Positions 1 to 9,350 of a stretch of DNA of 64,000 nucleotides are shown here, in pieces (position 1 is the first letter of the stretch; each line of letters starts with the position of its first letter). Source of the DNA: Cyclobacterium lianum (lineage in GTDB: Bacteria; Bacteroidota; Bacteroidia; Cytophagales; Cyclobacteriaceae); the NCBI RefSeq assembly GCF_900143075.1, contig NZ_FRCY01000005.1:372001-436000 (forward strand), read 5' to 3'. The notes beneath the pieces were generated by a model. It had not been told where the DNA came from. It made no database searches and saw only the letters and a list, made by a program, of their open reading frames with translations. A program made the position numbers and the translations under genes.

Positions 1-2
1 CA

Positions 3-1397
3 GCCAACCGGGCTACCATCAGCGGTTTGTCCATTGTTTCTGAAACCGAAACTAAGGAATCAGCCTACGAATTGACACCAGTCATGCGGCTAAAAACAGG
101 ATACTATAGAGTTGTAAACTATGACGGCGAAGACTATACCCCAGACTATAATTTGGGATATTTCAGTCCTTCTTCTACTTATACCAACAGGAAAGCCAGT
201 AATGATAAACTTTTCCAGAATGCCCGTACTGCAGAGGTATTAAAGTACAGTATCCCTGTGGAAAACGGCACATACACGATAAAAACCTTCCATAACGAAC
301 TGTACTACGGAAATGGAGGTCCACAAGGTGTAGCTGGTGGCAGGGTATTTGACATCTCCATAGAAAACAAACTCGTAAAAGACGATTTTGATCTCTTTGT
401 AGAGAACAACAACAAACAAACCATCCTCACTTTTGAAAATATTCAGGTGGCCGATGGAGTATTGAACCTGGATATGGTGGCCAGTAAAAACCGGGCCACA
501 ATCTCAGCTCTGGCTATATACAAGGCAACGGGCACTAAGACAACAAGCGAAGTAACGAACCACGCCTTTTATATAAACGCTGGAGGTGACACTGATGAGA
601 CCGTGTCTGGTGACAAATACCTGGCAGAGGGAAACAACCAAAGTTATTACAACAAGGCCTCTTATCGCTTTGAAAATACCAGCGCTTCTCGGGAAAAGCT
701 CTTTCAGACAGAACGAAATGGATCTGATCTCCGGTATTCCATTCCTGTCCCGAATGGCAGCTATACTGTTCTTACCCTGCACAATGAGCTTTGGTTTGGA
801 CTGGAGGGGCCTTCCGCAAGAGCAGGAAGACGAGTGTTTGATATCAACCTGGAAGGCCAGCTAGTTAAATCTGATTTTGATATCTATCTCGAAAACAGGA
901 ATGCCCCTACCATTCTTGCTTTCGAAAACGTAGAAGTAAAAGATGGGATTTTAGATCTGAAAATGATCGCCAAAGAAAACAGAGCCAGTATTTCCGGAAT
1001 TGCAATAATCGGTACCTCGGCAAAAAGCGGAATAGCGGGTGCCAATCTTCGAGGTTACCGGGAGATGTTTGGCCGGGGCTATAAGGAAATGATAGGCCGG
1101 GGATACAAAGAAATGGATATTTACCTGGATGAGCCCATGGGCAACAGTACCAGGATATTCCCTAACCCTGCGAAGGAAAAAACCACCGTTGAATTGGGAC
1201 AGGAAATAGGCCAGGGAAGGGTCCTGATTCACAACATGAGTGGTCAATTGGTAGGACAATATGAGCTTGACTGGATCAGGACCGCTGGTAATCAATATAC
1301 CGTCCCGTTAGACAATTTGTCTCAGGGCATGTATCTGATTAGCATTACCGACGACCAAACCGTTGTAGACAAACAAAGGTTGATCGTCAGTCCGTAA
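3..1397 (+). CDS. Malectin-like surface protein with T9SS sorting domain (5' end outside window)
   Basis: This is the end of a secreted protein that begins before the window. The frame is open from base 3, and its first residues (ANRATISGL) match the ends of the two complete repeats downstream (KNRATISAL, ENRASISGI), so the TTG at 27 is internal. Two malectin-like beta-sandwich domains follow, about residues 45-165 and 180-330 counted from base 27; both carry an LVK.DFD block followed by EN. Next come three copies of an eight-residue RGYKEM-type unit, then about 75 residues beginning IFPNPAKE, which is a type A sorting domain of the type IX secretion system. Inference: the protein is exported through T9SS and binds carbohydrate at the cell surface or outside. 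Malectin-like folds are known to bind sugars, but the ligand cannot be told from sequence. A hairpin terminator follows the stop. Confidence 0.85.
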   Translation, partial: ANRATISGLSIVSETETKESAYELTPVMRLKTGYYRVVNYDGEDYTPDYNLGYFSPSSTYTNRKASNDKLFQNARTAEVLKYSIPVENGTYTIKTFHNELYYGNGGPQGVAGGRVFDISIENKLVKDDFDLFVENNNKQTILTFENIQVADGVLNLDMVASKNRATISALAIYKATGTKTTSEVTNHAFYINAGGDTDETVSGDKYLAEGNNQSYYNKASYRFENTSASREKLFQTERNGSDLRYSIPVPNGSYTVLTLHNELWFGLEGPSARAGRRVFDINLEGQLVKSDFDIYLENRNAPTILAFENVEVKDGILDLKMIAKENRASISGIAIIGTSAKSGIAGANLRGYREMFGRGYKEMIGRGYKEMDIYLDEPMGNSTRIFPNPAKEKTTVELGQEIGQGRVLIHNMSGQLVGQYELDWIRTAGNQYTVPLDNLSQGMYLISITDDQTVVDKQRLIVSP

Positions 1398-1414
1398 CAA
1401 AACAAATCACAAAG

Positions 1415-1447
1415 AAAAAAGCCCCGATTTTGTCAGGGGCTTTTTTT
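1415..1447 (+). terminator. Rho-independent terminator after the malectin-like gene
   Basis: A run of A and GCCCC (1415-1425) pairs with GGGGC followed by seven T (1436-1447), around a ten-base loop. It lies 18 bases after the stop codon. The A-run on the other side means it could also stop transcription coming from the right, where the polysaccharide operon ends. Confidence 0.85.
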
Positions 1448-1748
1448 ATTTTTTATAGGAGAGATCAGTCGTAGACCTACCCTATTAACACTTAAAGAGA
1501 GCGTAAATTGACCGCTGCCAGCCTGGATTTCAGGTAGCGTCAATTGACACTATTACTGCAACGACTCATTATCATTGGTTCCATATCGGGGAATAAAAAC
1601 GTGAGCTGCCTAAGGTTTTAATCCACCAAAAAGGCCACTCTTATTATAATCAGGCACACTACTTCAAGTATGCCTTAATAAAGCCCCTCCTGAATACCAA
1701 CAGGAAAAAAATCAGGCCCGATTACAACACAACCGAAAAAATCTCAAT
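1448..1748. other. Non-coding stretch between terminator and glycosyltransferase operon
   Basis: About 300 bases lie between the two convergent transcription units. I see no convincing reading frame, promoter, repeat or RNA in it. No separate hairpin terminator is visible for the minus-strand operon here, so the bidirectional hairpin at 1415-1447 may serve both sides. Confidence 0.5.
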
Positions 1749-2855
1749 TCAGGCTCTTTCCACCACTTCATGAAATATCTTTCCCAATTGTCGTGCAAAA
1801 TTCTCGATATTGTATTTACTAACATGCAATTCCTTGGCCCTTTGTCCCATTTTTACAAGCAATTGACCATCGCTATTCATTTGCTTTATCCTATTTGCCC
1901 AGCCTTCACTGGTATTGTCCTTAACCCAAAGTCCAATATTTTCCTTTTCCAAATCAATATCAAGAAAAGGGTGATAGGTCATTAACACTGGCTTACCTAC
2001 GGCAATAGCATCTAGCAGGACCGTGAGCCCATAGGTGTTGCCCTTGTTTTTGATCTCTTCCTTCAGCGGAATGATTATGAATTCGGCATTAATATAGGCC
2101 TGTAACAACTTGTCATAGGGCACCCAGGTAGTATCAACGGACACATTTTTTGGAAGACGATCGGCTTGGGGTATTGTATTGGGTGTACAATAGATTTTGA
2201 GATTTAGGGGTATGTTTTCAAATGCCCTGATTAACATATCGTAATCTCTGTCTGCTGTTCCCGCACACACGGCATAGGGAACGTGGTCGGGAGGCTTCAC
2301 GGCCTTGATATTCCTGTAAAAGTCTAAATCAGCTCCCCATTGGACAGAAAAACATTTTTGTTTAATATCTTCATGAGACAATTTTAAATCCGCAGAAGTT
2401 TTTTCTAAAAGACGCCTGGAAAAAAAAGCAAATGCATCAAATTGGCGAATCCGTTTAATTGCCAATTGATTTAATATGGAGTCTTTTTTTTTATAATATA
2501 TAAAATTTTGGTGAGCCAGGCCAATCATCGGAATTTTTACCAAACCGGCCATTTTGAGTAAAGATAGCAACCGGCTGGTAGACAAGGGATAGGGCATGAA
2601 GATCAAATCATAATGTTTCAGCGAAAACAAAGCTCTGATCTGCTGATCCAGATAGGGTATTTTCAGGTACTTACCAACGGTATCCAGCCATCTGTATTTT
2701 TGGTGCGGATGAATGTCGACAACAAACTCCCCGGTTCTTTCGAGCTCTACCTTACCCATCAGGTAATGGCTGGGATTGATACCATTTTCCCAGTTGTGGT
2801 ATATTTTTTCAAAAGAGTAAGAATTGATCAACAGAATCTTTGTCTTTTCTTTCAT
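1749..2855 (-). CDS. Glycosyltransferase, GT4-like, last gene of the polysaccharide locus
   Basis: A 368-residue cytoplasmic glycosyltransferase with a two-lobed GT-B look. The N-terminal lobe begins ILLINSYSFEK. The C-terminal lobe has VPYAVCAGTADRDYDMLI and later an acidic and Gly-rich donor-site region (IIIPLKEE, then LTVLLDAIAVGKPVLMT). It is a clear paralog of the gene at 3907-5022: both share NWEN/LWEKG, KVELE/KIELE, HP.QKY/HEKY, LDQQ(I/V)R and AGTADRDY/AGHTARDY. The pair flanks an exostosin-like transferase, so the three probably add successive residues to one repeat unit. Donor and acceptor cannot be predicted. ATG start 17 bases downstream of the preceding stop. Family assignment is firm; the CAZy family is a guess. 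Confidence 0.85.
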   Translation of the reverse strand: MKEKTKILLINSYSFEKIYHNWENGINPSHYLMGKVELERTGEFVVDIHPHQKYRWLDTVGKYLKIPYLDQQIRALFSLKHYDLIFMPYPLSTSRLLSLLKMAGLVKIPMIGLAHQNFIYYKKKDSILNQLAIKRIRQFDAFAFFSRRLLEKTSADLKLSHEDIKQKCFSVQWGADLDFYRNIKAVKPPDHVPYAVCAGTADRDYDMLIRAFENIPLNLKIYCTPNTIPQADRLPKNVSVDTTWVPYDKLLQAYINAEFIIIPLKEEIKNKGNTYGLTVLLDAIAVGKPVLMTYHPFLDIDLEKENIGLWVKDNTSEGWANRIKQMNSDGQLLVKMGQRAKELHVSKYNIENFARQLGKIFHEVVERA

Positions 2856-2872
2856 ACTAAAAACTCAATTCA

Positions 2873-3832
2873 CTATACAGCTAAGTTCTCTAACCGTTCA
2901 ATGATATAATTTGCGGTAGCTTTTTCAGAACATTTCTCCAACCACCATTTTCGGGTTTGCTCGTGGATACGTTCCATTGTGTCTTCATCTTTTAACAGCG
3001 ATTGAATCACTACTTTCCCCACATCCCAATTTTCAATTTGGATAATTGGCGACTCCTTGTAAAAAGGGGTGGCAGGAAGAGGCTCAGATATGATCACACA
3101 GCCTGCCCTCATCGCCTCAAAATGACGAAAACACTCCGTCATGAAGTACCCTTTGGGACACAGCACGATTTTAGAATCCGAAAGCACCTCTCCATATTTT
3201 TCAGGAGAGAAACCTACCTTAAACCCATCATTGAACATGACAATAGACTGCTCAAAAATACTGCTGAAATCATTTTTGATCCTAAGCAGAAGTTTCCTGT
3301 AGTATTCGTGGGTGGTGATCGACTCAGCGGGCAGCAAATACCTCAGTCTGGAAAAAGTCCTGTAGAAATCAATCCTGTTCATATTCAGGTTCCCTCTGAA
3401 AAACACATTGTACTTTCTTTCCTTTATCGGTTTGTCTGGAAATTCAGGTACCGCATTGACGTATCCTAATGCAAGTGGGAATACATTTGATGCCTGAGCT
3501 TTGTTGCCTATATAGGCCTTAAATATGGCGAAATATTTGTCGGCATAATCGCTGGGATCCAAACCTCCCTCGTCAGACAAGTACAACAATATCTTTTTTT
3601 GTTTCGAAACCAGGTTTCCACTCGGGGGCATGGTGTCCTTAACAGCATCTGGATTTCTTTTATTGACATTGTGATGTGAATAAATAAAAAATTCAAAATT
3701 AAAAAACGTATCTCCCAGTGCTTCCCGTAGTTCAAAGATAACTTGTTTTATGAACAAAGACTCGTTGAGTTCATCAAACCTGTAGTTTGACGTTTTTTCG
3801 TAAATTACATTGCTTAGTCCAAACAATTTCAT
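2873..3832 (-). CDS. Exostosin-like glycosyltransferase
   Basis: A 319-residue protein. Its C-terminal half carries the pattern typical of exostosin-like (GT47-type) transferases: SKIVLCPKGYF, then ECFRHFEAMRAGCVIIS and PLPATPFY. This region forms the nucleotide-sugar-binding lobe. The N-terminal third (about residues 1-110) is less conserved and I cannot assign it. No signal peptide or membrane segment is seen, so it should act in the cytoplasm on the lipid-linked repeat unit. It lies between two paralogous glycosyltransferases, 74 bases after the upstream one and 17 before the downstream one. Bacterial exostosin-like proteins are common in polysaccharide clusters; the sugar added is unknown. 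Confidence 0.78.
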   Translation of the reverse strand: MKLFGLSNVIYEKTSNYRFDELNESLFIKQVIFELREALGDTFFNFEFFIYSHHNVNKRNPDAVKDTMPPSGNLVSKQKKILLYLSDEGGLDPSDYADKYFAIFKAYIGNKAQASNVFPLALGYVNAVPEFPDKPIKERKYNVFFRGNLNMNRIDFYRTFSRLRYLLPAESITTHEYYRKLLLRIKNDFSSIFEQSIVMFNDGFKVGFSPEKYGEVLSDSKIVLCPKGYFMTECFRHFEAMRAGCVIISEPLPATPFYKESPIIQIENWDVGKVVIQSLLKDEDTMERIHEQTRKWWLEKCSEKATANYIIERLENLAV

Positions 3833-3906
3833 GTGCCGTTAGTCTTTTCTAATGATAATCTTGTGACTGGTCCAATAGGCATTTTTAAGGTATTTGTGTG
3901 AGGTGC

Positions 3907-5022
3907 TCAAACATCAATATTGTAACTGTGGCAAATTTTAATTACTGCTTCTTCCAATTTCTTCGCAAACAAATCGGAATTAAACTTTTCCTGATACACC
4001 CGAATCGCATTCTTCTCCATTTCTTGAAATGCCGCTTTGTTTTTGACGAGTGACTCTACTGCCGCTACCCATCCCGATACATCTCCTTTTTCAACAGTTA
4101 TGCCAAACCCCTCGGCTGCTGCATCTAAATTGAGAGACGGGTTTTTGGTAATTACAGTAGGCTTTCCCAATGCCACTACATCCTGAAGGCTTGTCATGCC
4201 CTGACATCCTTCCGAGCGCTCAGGGTATTTGAGGGGAATGAGAATCGCCATAGATTCCACGTAGTATTGCATCAGCTCTACATAAGGTATGAACTCAGCA
4301 TATATGGTGACATTTTCAGGGATATCCGCTATTTGCGGCATAGAATTTGGCGTGCAGAATATTTTCAGGGGATAATTCAATTTTTTGAAAGCTTCGATCA
4401 GTGTACCATAGTCCCTCGCTGTATGCCCTGCACTGATAAAGTATCTGCCATTATTCTGAGCCTTAGCGTTAAAATATCGATAAAAGTTCGTATCCGGACC
4501 CCACTGGGCCGTATCAATTTTTGACAAGCTCTTTGGATCTTCAATTTTCAAAGCCTTGACGGTATTTTCTTTCAACTTCTCACTTAAAAAAAGAATTCCA
4601 TCATATTGCAACAAGACTTTTTTCGTCAGCCACCTGATAAATTTGCTTTGGGAGTTTGTTCCCAAAAATGGCTGATGAACAGTAACCAGAATCGGTTTAC
4701 GGTAGAGCCCCAGTAGCTTTAGGAAAATAAGAAATCGGGTATTGGACAGGGAATACGGGGCATACAAGATATCATAGTCACGCCCATGTGCCAGAATTCT
4801 AACTTGCTGGTCCAGGTGTTTGATCCCAAAAAGTTTTCCAATTTTGTTCAGAACTGGATATTTCTCATGAGGGAAGATACGCACCTCCACCTTTCCCCTA
4901 TTTTCCAGCTCAATCTTTCCCCATACATGATGACTGCCACTATTGCCTTTTTCCCACAGTGCATATGCATTTTCCATGGAATAGTTATTCACCAGCAACA
5001 ATCTAGGTTTTCTATTGTTCAT
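3907..5022 (-). CDS. Glycosyltransferase, paralog of the one at 1749-2855
   Basis: A 371-residue GT-B-type transferase with no signal peptide. The N-terminal lobe starts LLLVNNYSMENAYALWEKG. The C-terminal lobe has GRYFISAGHTARDYGTLIEA and a donor-binding stretch with ILIPLKYPE, then GMTSLQDVVALGKPTVIT. It aligns along its whole length with the product of 1749-2855, so the pair arose by duplication and probably acts on similar sugars. ATG start. It follows the WecG/TagA-type gene after 34 bases, within the long minus-strand operon. Confidence 0.85.
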   Translation of the reverse strand: MNNRKPRLLLVNNYSMENAYALWEKGNSGSHHVWGKIELENRGKVEVRIFPHEKYPVLNKIGKLFGIKHLDQQVRILAHGRDYDILYAPYSLSNTRFLIFLKLLGLYRKPILVTVHQPFLGTNSQSKFIRWLTKKVLLQYDGILFLSEKLKENTVKALKIEDPKSLSKIDTAQWGPDTNFYRYFNAKAQNNGRYFISAGHTARDYGTLIEAFKKLNYPLKIFCTPNSMPQIADIPENVTIYAEFIPYVELMQYYVESMAILIPLKYPERSEGCQGMTSLQDVVALGKPTVITKNPSLNLDAAAEGFGITVEKGDVSGWVAAVESLVKNKAAFQEMEKNAIRVYQEKFNSDLFAKKLEEAVIKICHSYNIDV

Positions 5023-5056
5023 CCCATTTGTTATATGAATTGGCCAGCCGTTCGAT

Positions 5057-5812
5057 TTAAGCCCTACTGTTAAGTCTCATTCTTTCGGCGAAAAGCATTT
5101 TTACAAAGGCTAGATTTGTAGTAAGATATCGTTTCCACATTCTACCCGGCTCTTGCATGGTCCTGAAAAACCATTCTAATCCGATATTCTGCATCCAGAG
5201 GGGAGCCCTTCTGATCTTGCCTGAAACCACGTCAAAACTTCCGCCAACTCCCATTATAAAGGGTACCTGCATGAGGTCTTTGTATTTATTCAGAAATATT
5301 TCCTTCTTGGGTGAACTAATGGCTACGAATAGAATATCTGCTCCCGAATCTCTGATTTGATGTGCAATTTCTTCTTCCTCTTCTTTTTTAAAATAGCCAT
5401 TTCGGTAACCGGCGACAATATCTCCACCGTATGATTTTGAGTATTTCTGTACTACACGGGCGACGATCTCCTCTTTGGCTCCGAGAAAGAAAATCTTGTA
5501 TCGTTTCCTTGCGCTAAGTGCTACCAGATTCTCCATTAAATCTATACCCGCCACCCTTTCCGGTAAATCCTCTTTCAAAAACCTCGCTGCCCAGACGATA
5601 GACTGTCCGTCTGCATTGATGATGTCGCAGTCTATAATAGAGGCTCTGAGCTCCAAATCCTTTTGGGCATTGACCAACTTCGCTGCATTTACCACCACAT
5701 GGTGCAGGCGCTCTTTCTTCTCAATACTATGGTCAATCAATTTTACCGTCTGCTCCATAGTGAGCGCGTCTACCGGTACATTGCAAATTTGTATTCTTTT
5801 CACATTTTCCAT
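5057..5812 (-). CDS. WecG/TagA/CpsF-family glycosyltransferase (GT26)
   Basis: A 251-residue GT26 enzyme of normal length. Family landmarks are all present: NAAKLVNAQ near residue 42, the acidic IINADGQSIVWA block near 65, ERVAGIDL near 85, FFLGAK near 108, a VAISSPKKE block near 168, and the C-terminal GVGGSFDVVSG, RAP.WMQ, GLEWFFR and EPGRMWKRY. Members transfer sugars such as ManNAcA or ManNAc to a lipid-linked acceptor at the inner face of the membrane. The basic C-terminus fits membrane association. In this cluster it most likely adds an early sugar of the repeat unit; the exact donor is not decided by sequence. Confidence 0.93.
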   Translation of the reverse strand: MENVKRIQICNVPVDALTMEQTVKLIDHSIEKKERLHHVVVNAAKLVNAQKDLELRASIIDCDIINADGQSIVWAARFLKEDLPERVAGIDLMENLVALSARKRYKIFFLGAKEEIVARVVQKYSKSYGGDIVAGYRNGYFKKEEEEEIAHQIRDSGADILFVAISSPKKEIFLNKYKDLMQVPFIMGVGGSFDVVSGKIRRAPLWMQNIGLEWFFRTMQEPGRMWKRYLTTNLAFVKMLFAERMRLNSRA

Positions 5813-5893
5813 TTAGATATAATGATGGTTGTTCAATTTGGTTCAGGAAGACCAAAAAACATTCCATTTTTTATTGCCTGATCAATTTTATCA

Positions 5894-7129
5894 TCAGGAT
5901 TTATCGCTGCGCTCTTCCGCTTCAACTCCTGACTGCAGGGATACTGGCGGATCTTTTCTAAACCAAACCGTAAAACAAAGAAACATCCAGGCCTGAGCCC
6001 ATCGCATATATGGTATTTTCGATGTAAAGTACTTATTTATCTGATAATAAAAGTATCCCCTGGAAGATTGCATGTTTTCTACCGTCCATTTCAATACCTT
6101 TTCGGCCAGTTCATTGTATTGCCCAAACTTACCCATCTTATCCAAAGTGATGACCAGCTGAGTGGGGGCGTGTATGTCTATGGGATAAGTGCTATTGTTG
6201 TAATATTTGGGCACTCCTTTTTCTGTGAAAAATGTAGAGATATAGTAATCGAATCCCCTTTCGGCATAATTTTCAAAGCTAATGTCTCCGGTGTACCTTG
6301 AAAAATCGGAAAGGCATTCCAGGTTATAGCCAGTGTGAAAATTATCTATCCATTGGTGAAACGGTAGTGTACCATAGCTCCACGCGCCATTTTCCTGTTG
6401 ATATTTGCAGGCAAAAGCAACGGCCTTTTTTGCCTCTTCATAGAGATTCTGCTCCCGGGTATGGTGATATACCCGACTCAACAACCTTGCTCCCAGCAAT
6501 GAGGCATTGAAAACCACACTTTTGTCCAGCGGTGAATAGGAAAAGGAGAAGTCTCCGTTTTCGTCATATGTCCTGTATAGGTCCTGCAAAATAAAATCAC
6601 AGGCGCTCCTTGCTGCGTCAAAATAGGACTGGTTTTTGGTAATATCGAATGCGTCCAATAGAGAACAGGCCACAAATGTAGTTGCCACCACAGTAGGCGT
6701 GAAACGCGGCTGAAAAAAAGCCCTGGCCTGCCAATCAAAATTATACCCCCAACAGCTTCCGCTCCAACCTGCAGATTGCAACTCAAGGATTTTATCGCCG
6801 AAAAAATAAATTTTTTCGGCGAATTTCTGATCGGGATCGATCCTGTACAAATTGCAATAGCCCGAAAGGAAAAGACCCAGTGCTTTTGGATTATACTCTT
6901 TGGGCACACCTACCAATGGCCGTAAATTGAAAGGGGCTCTTTTAAAGAATTGTGTCCAGGCAAGTTTCGCAATTCGGGAGTCAGAAACCAGCGGTAACCG
7001 CTGAAAGAAGGTGCTATTCAAGCTGTCGTAAGGATCATAACCTTTGAATCCCTCCGCCTCACAAAATTTTTCCAAAGTAGAAAATGCGTCAAAAAATTGA
7101 TGCTTGTTTCCGGATTTAAATGATTCCAT
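5894..7129 (-). CDS. Alpha/alpha-toroid protein of the polysaccharide locus, function unknown
   Basis: A 411-residue soluble protein without a signal peptide. It has repeated paired helices with aromatic and Gly turns such as GSCWGYNFDWQAR, ENGAWSYGTLP, DNFHTGYNLECLSD and MRWAQAWMF. These suggest an (alpha/alpha)6 barrel like those of polysaccharide lyases, unsaturated glucuronyl hydrolases or epimerases. I see no signature that picks one activity, and databases often give relatives misleading names. The ATG at 7129 lies inside the end of the deacetylase gene (14-base overlap), so the two are translationally coupled. A cytoplasmic barrel of this type in a synthesis operon suggests a sugar-modifying or epimerase-like role rather than breakdown, but this is inference. 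Confidence 0.6.
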   Translation of the reverse strand: MESFKSGNKHQFFDAFSTLEKFCEAEGFKGYDPYDSLNSTFFQRLPLVSDSRIAKLAWTQFFKRAPFNLRPLVGVPKEYNPKALGLFLSGYCNLYRIDPDQKFAEKIYFFGDKILELQSAGWSGSCWGYNFDWQARAFFQPRFTPTVVATTFVACSLLDAFDITKNQSYFDAARSACDFILQDLYRTYDENGDFSFSYSPLDKSVVFNASLLGARLLSRVYHHTREQNLYEEAKKAVAFACKYQQENGAWSYGTLPFHQWIDNFHTGYNLECLSDFSRYTGDISFENYAERGFDYYISTFFTEKGVPKYYNNSTYPIDIHAPTQLVITLDKMGKFGQYNELAEKVLKWTVENMQSSRGYFYYQINKYFTSKIPYMRWAQAWMFLCFTVWFRKDPPVSLQSGVEAEERSDKS

Positions 7130-8255
7130 TTTTTGAAATTTTGTTGTTTGCTGTTCTATAACTTTGCTGAATCTTGTATACTGTATCCTTCAGGGTCAGA
7201 AACTGGAGATTCTTTCGATTGGCTTCTACAAACCTTTCAAATGTGTTTGAATAAATAAACTCCTTGGAATGTCCTATCAGCACAAAGGGGTAAAATGATT
7301 CAGGTTGCTTCCTTGAAAAACTTCTGGCATACCGAAGGTATTGTTGCATTTTTCCCCGAGAAAACAGACAAAAGTCCCATGTCAGGTGTTCCTTCTCCAG
7401 AAAAAAACCTATCTTACTCCATAATGAACTCCTACCCTCTACCTTATCTTTAATTTTCACCATATTGGAACTCTTGTTCTTCAAAGCAATGCGGATGCGC
7501 TGCCCATCGTATTTTTTGTACCGTGTGATAGATTTGGAAAATATCGGAATCTCTATCAATCCCTTTGTGGTATCAGCCGGCCTTTCCACAGCCCGGTCTA
7601 CCATCCAAAAAGGGGTATCCAGAGAAAGATGACGAAAGTCGTAGCTGTAGTATTCATTCTCGATAAAAGCTCCAGGGATCACCGAGGAATCAGCAATGAA
7701 TCCCAATTTAAGTAAAACCTTCACAATTTCATCCGACGGAGTGAGACTAAAGCCCCCAGCCCTGAAAATATTGCAATCATAACCGGGATCCACCGTTCTG
7801 ACTACCGACTCTATACCAGCTTTACCCCTGGCAATCAGTTCTTCCAGGCCAATAGGAAAATCCTGATCGGCTGTGAGGGGGACTTTCGTCAACTTCCAAT
7901 ACCTGTGATCCGGATGCCATCTCCCATCAGAATACCTCGCATTTATCCAATGCGGGTGGATATGCAGTTGTATATCGTGTCCTTCAAGATGGGCCTGCTG
8001 TATTTGCTTTTCGATGGCCTCCACCGGATTTTCCTCATAGCCCATCCGATTACCTGACGCCCATTCCTCTTCCATCCGCAGATATTCCATCACTTCAAAA
8101 AAAATTGTAGCCTTAATTCCATGCTTTTTGCAAACGCTCAGGAAGTTTGCTGTAGGATGAATCATCGTATCGAAAACACTTCCGGAACCATCTCCATAGA
8201 GCTCGTAATCCAGTGTAAGCACCAAATGCGAAACGGATGTTTTATTTGTCTTCAT
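7116..8255 (-). CDS. Polysaccharide deacetylase-like (NodB-fold) protein
   Basis: About 379 residues from the ATG at 8255; the frame also opens from a TTG at 8273 and an ATG at 8264. The start at 8255 leaves a 14-base overlap with the upstream gene and fits the domain start (LVLTLDYELYGDG). The NodB features are LTLDYE in place of the common TFDDG, KATIFFEV, and an HDIQLHIHPHW motif that supplies the metal-binding histidines, followed by NIFRAGGFS. Such enzymes remove N- or O-acetyl groups from sugars using a divalent metal. There is no signal peptide, so a cytoplasmic substrate (lipid-linked intermediate or nucleotide sugar) is likelier than the finished polymer. The residues after about 230 are an extension that I do not recognise. 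Confidence 0.72.
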   Translation of the reverse strand: MKTNKTSVSHLVLTLDYELYGDGSGSVFDTMIHPTANFLSVCKKHGIKATIFFEVMEYLRMEEEWASGNRMGYEENPVEAIEKQIQQAHLEGHDIQLHIHPHWINARYSDGRWHPDHRYWKLTKVPLTADQDFPIGLEELIARGKAGIESVVRTVDPGYDCNIFRAGGFSLTPSDEIVKVLLKLGFIADSSVIPGAFIENEYYSYDFRHLSLDTPFWMVDRAVERPADTTKGLIEIPIFSKSITRYKKYDGQRIRIALKNKSSNMVKIKDKVEGRSSLWSKIGFFLEKEHLTWDFCLFSRGKMQQYLRYARSFSRKQPESFYPFVLIGHSKEFIYSNTFERFVEANRKNLQFLTLKDTVYKIQQSYRTANNKISKNGII

Positions 8256-9345
8256 CGTAAACATTTTTTTCAATGTATTCTACAAGCTTTTCCCTTCTGG
8301 CAGCCCAGGAATTGCTCATAGCAAGATTGATCCTTTGATCAATCAATTGCTGATTATCATCTGTGTAGGCTTTTTTAACCAATGACACGAATTGTTCATC
8401 GTCATTAGCCTTATAGACTGTCCCTTCAGGAAAATCCCAATGCCTTACGTTCAACAGATTGGTAATCACAGCAGGTCTCCCGCATGCCAGATATTGCCAC
8501 AATTTATTTGGCGTCCTGCCGGTATTCGGGTCGTCCATGTAGTACGGCGCAATGGCCACGTCCATTTGAATCAATTGTCGGTGAAGATTCTCTCCCATCA
8601 TCGTACCATGTGCCACCACCCTGCCGGGTGACGAAAGGTGCTCAAGAAAATCATCTGCAATAGGCCCGATCAAATGAAGCTCTGAGTGAGGAATTTCAAG
8701 TATCGCATTCATTAGTCCGACAGGTGTTTTTTTTCTATCAATAAAACCCAATAAGACCACCCTGATAATTCCATCCCGCTTTCTGACCGTTACCGGCAGA
8801 GAATTGAATTTTGAAAAATCCGGTGCACCAAGTGGCAACTCAAAAGATCGTGGATTAATCTTTTTGAAGTCATCGACCAACTTCCTGGCTGTTGCGAGGG
8901 AAATGGTGGCCGTCTTTAACAATCGTTTTTGGGTAAAAATAGTATATGCCCTCACCAATGCCGGAACCTTAACATTGTTGATGTAATCGTCACTTGCATA
9001 ATAGATAAACCTATTAAAGTATCGGCCTATCAGATGCGCCCCAAAATCAGAACAAATTAACACGACGTCTTTGCCCTTAAAATGATGTTTCAGTTTTGGA
9101 AAAAGCCACAATTGATACATCTCATTTACCAAAGGCATTCTGTATCTGATCCGGCGGCTTACGGGAAAGGAGGGTATGATCACCTGAAAATTATCGTTCA
9201 CTTGACTGATATCCATTCCCGGGCGGCCATTTCTATTAGAAGAGACAAAGGTGACTTTATATTTCTCTGCTAATGCATGAGCCAACTGGTGCCTTGACCT
9301 TGGAGGACTATCCCAGACGGTGTTTGTATAGATCACAAATTCCAT
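8242..9345 (-). CDS. Glycosyltransferase, GT4-like
   Basis: The frame runs back to 9489, but the ATG at 9345 (MEFVIYTNTVWDSPPRSRHQLAHALA) is the credible start: it begins the Rossmann strand, leaves a 5-base gap after the AAC(3)-like gene and avoids a 139-base overlap. This gives about 367 residues. The N-lobe has SRHQLA and FVSSNRNGRP. The C-lobe has VVLLGFIDRKKTPVGLM, ELHLIGPI, and a donor-binding segment with VAIAPYYMDDPNTGRTPNKLWQYLACGRPAV, split here only by its acidic residues. The arrangement matches retaining GT4-like enzymes of capsule clusters. Its last bases overlap the start of the deacetylase gene. Confidence 0.85.
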   Translation of the reverse strand: MEFVIYTNTVWDSPPRSRHQLAHALAEKYKVTFVSSNRNGRPGMDISQVNDNFQVIIPSFPVSRRIRYRMPLVNEMYQLWLFPKLKHHFKGKDVVLICSDFGAHLIGRYFNRFIYYASDDYINNVKVPALVRAYTIFTQKRLLKTATISLATARKLVDDFKKINPRSFELPLGAPDFSKFNSLPVTVRKRDGIIRVVLLGFIDRKKTPVGLMNAILEIPHSELHLIGPIADDFLEHLSSPGRVVAHGTMMGENLHRQLIQMDVAIAPYYMDDPNTGRTPNKLWQYLACGRPAVITNLLNVRHWDFPEGTVYKANDDEQFVSLVKKAYTDDNQQLIDQRINLAMSNSWAARREKLVEYIEKNVYDEDK

Positions 9346-9350
9346 TGATA

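Noticed and set aside
27-29. TTG at 27 as the start of the malectin-like gene
   Set aside because: The frame is open upstream, and the residues before it match the ends of the downstream repeats, so the gene starts outside the window.
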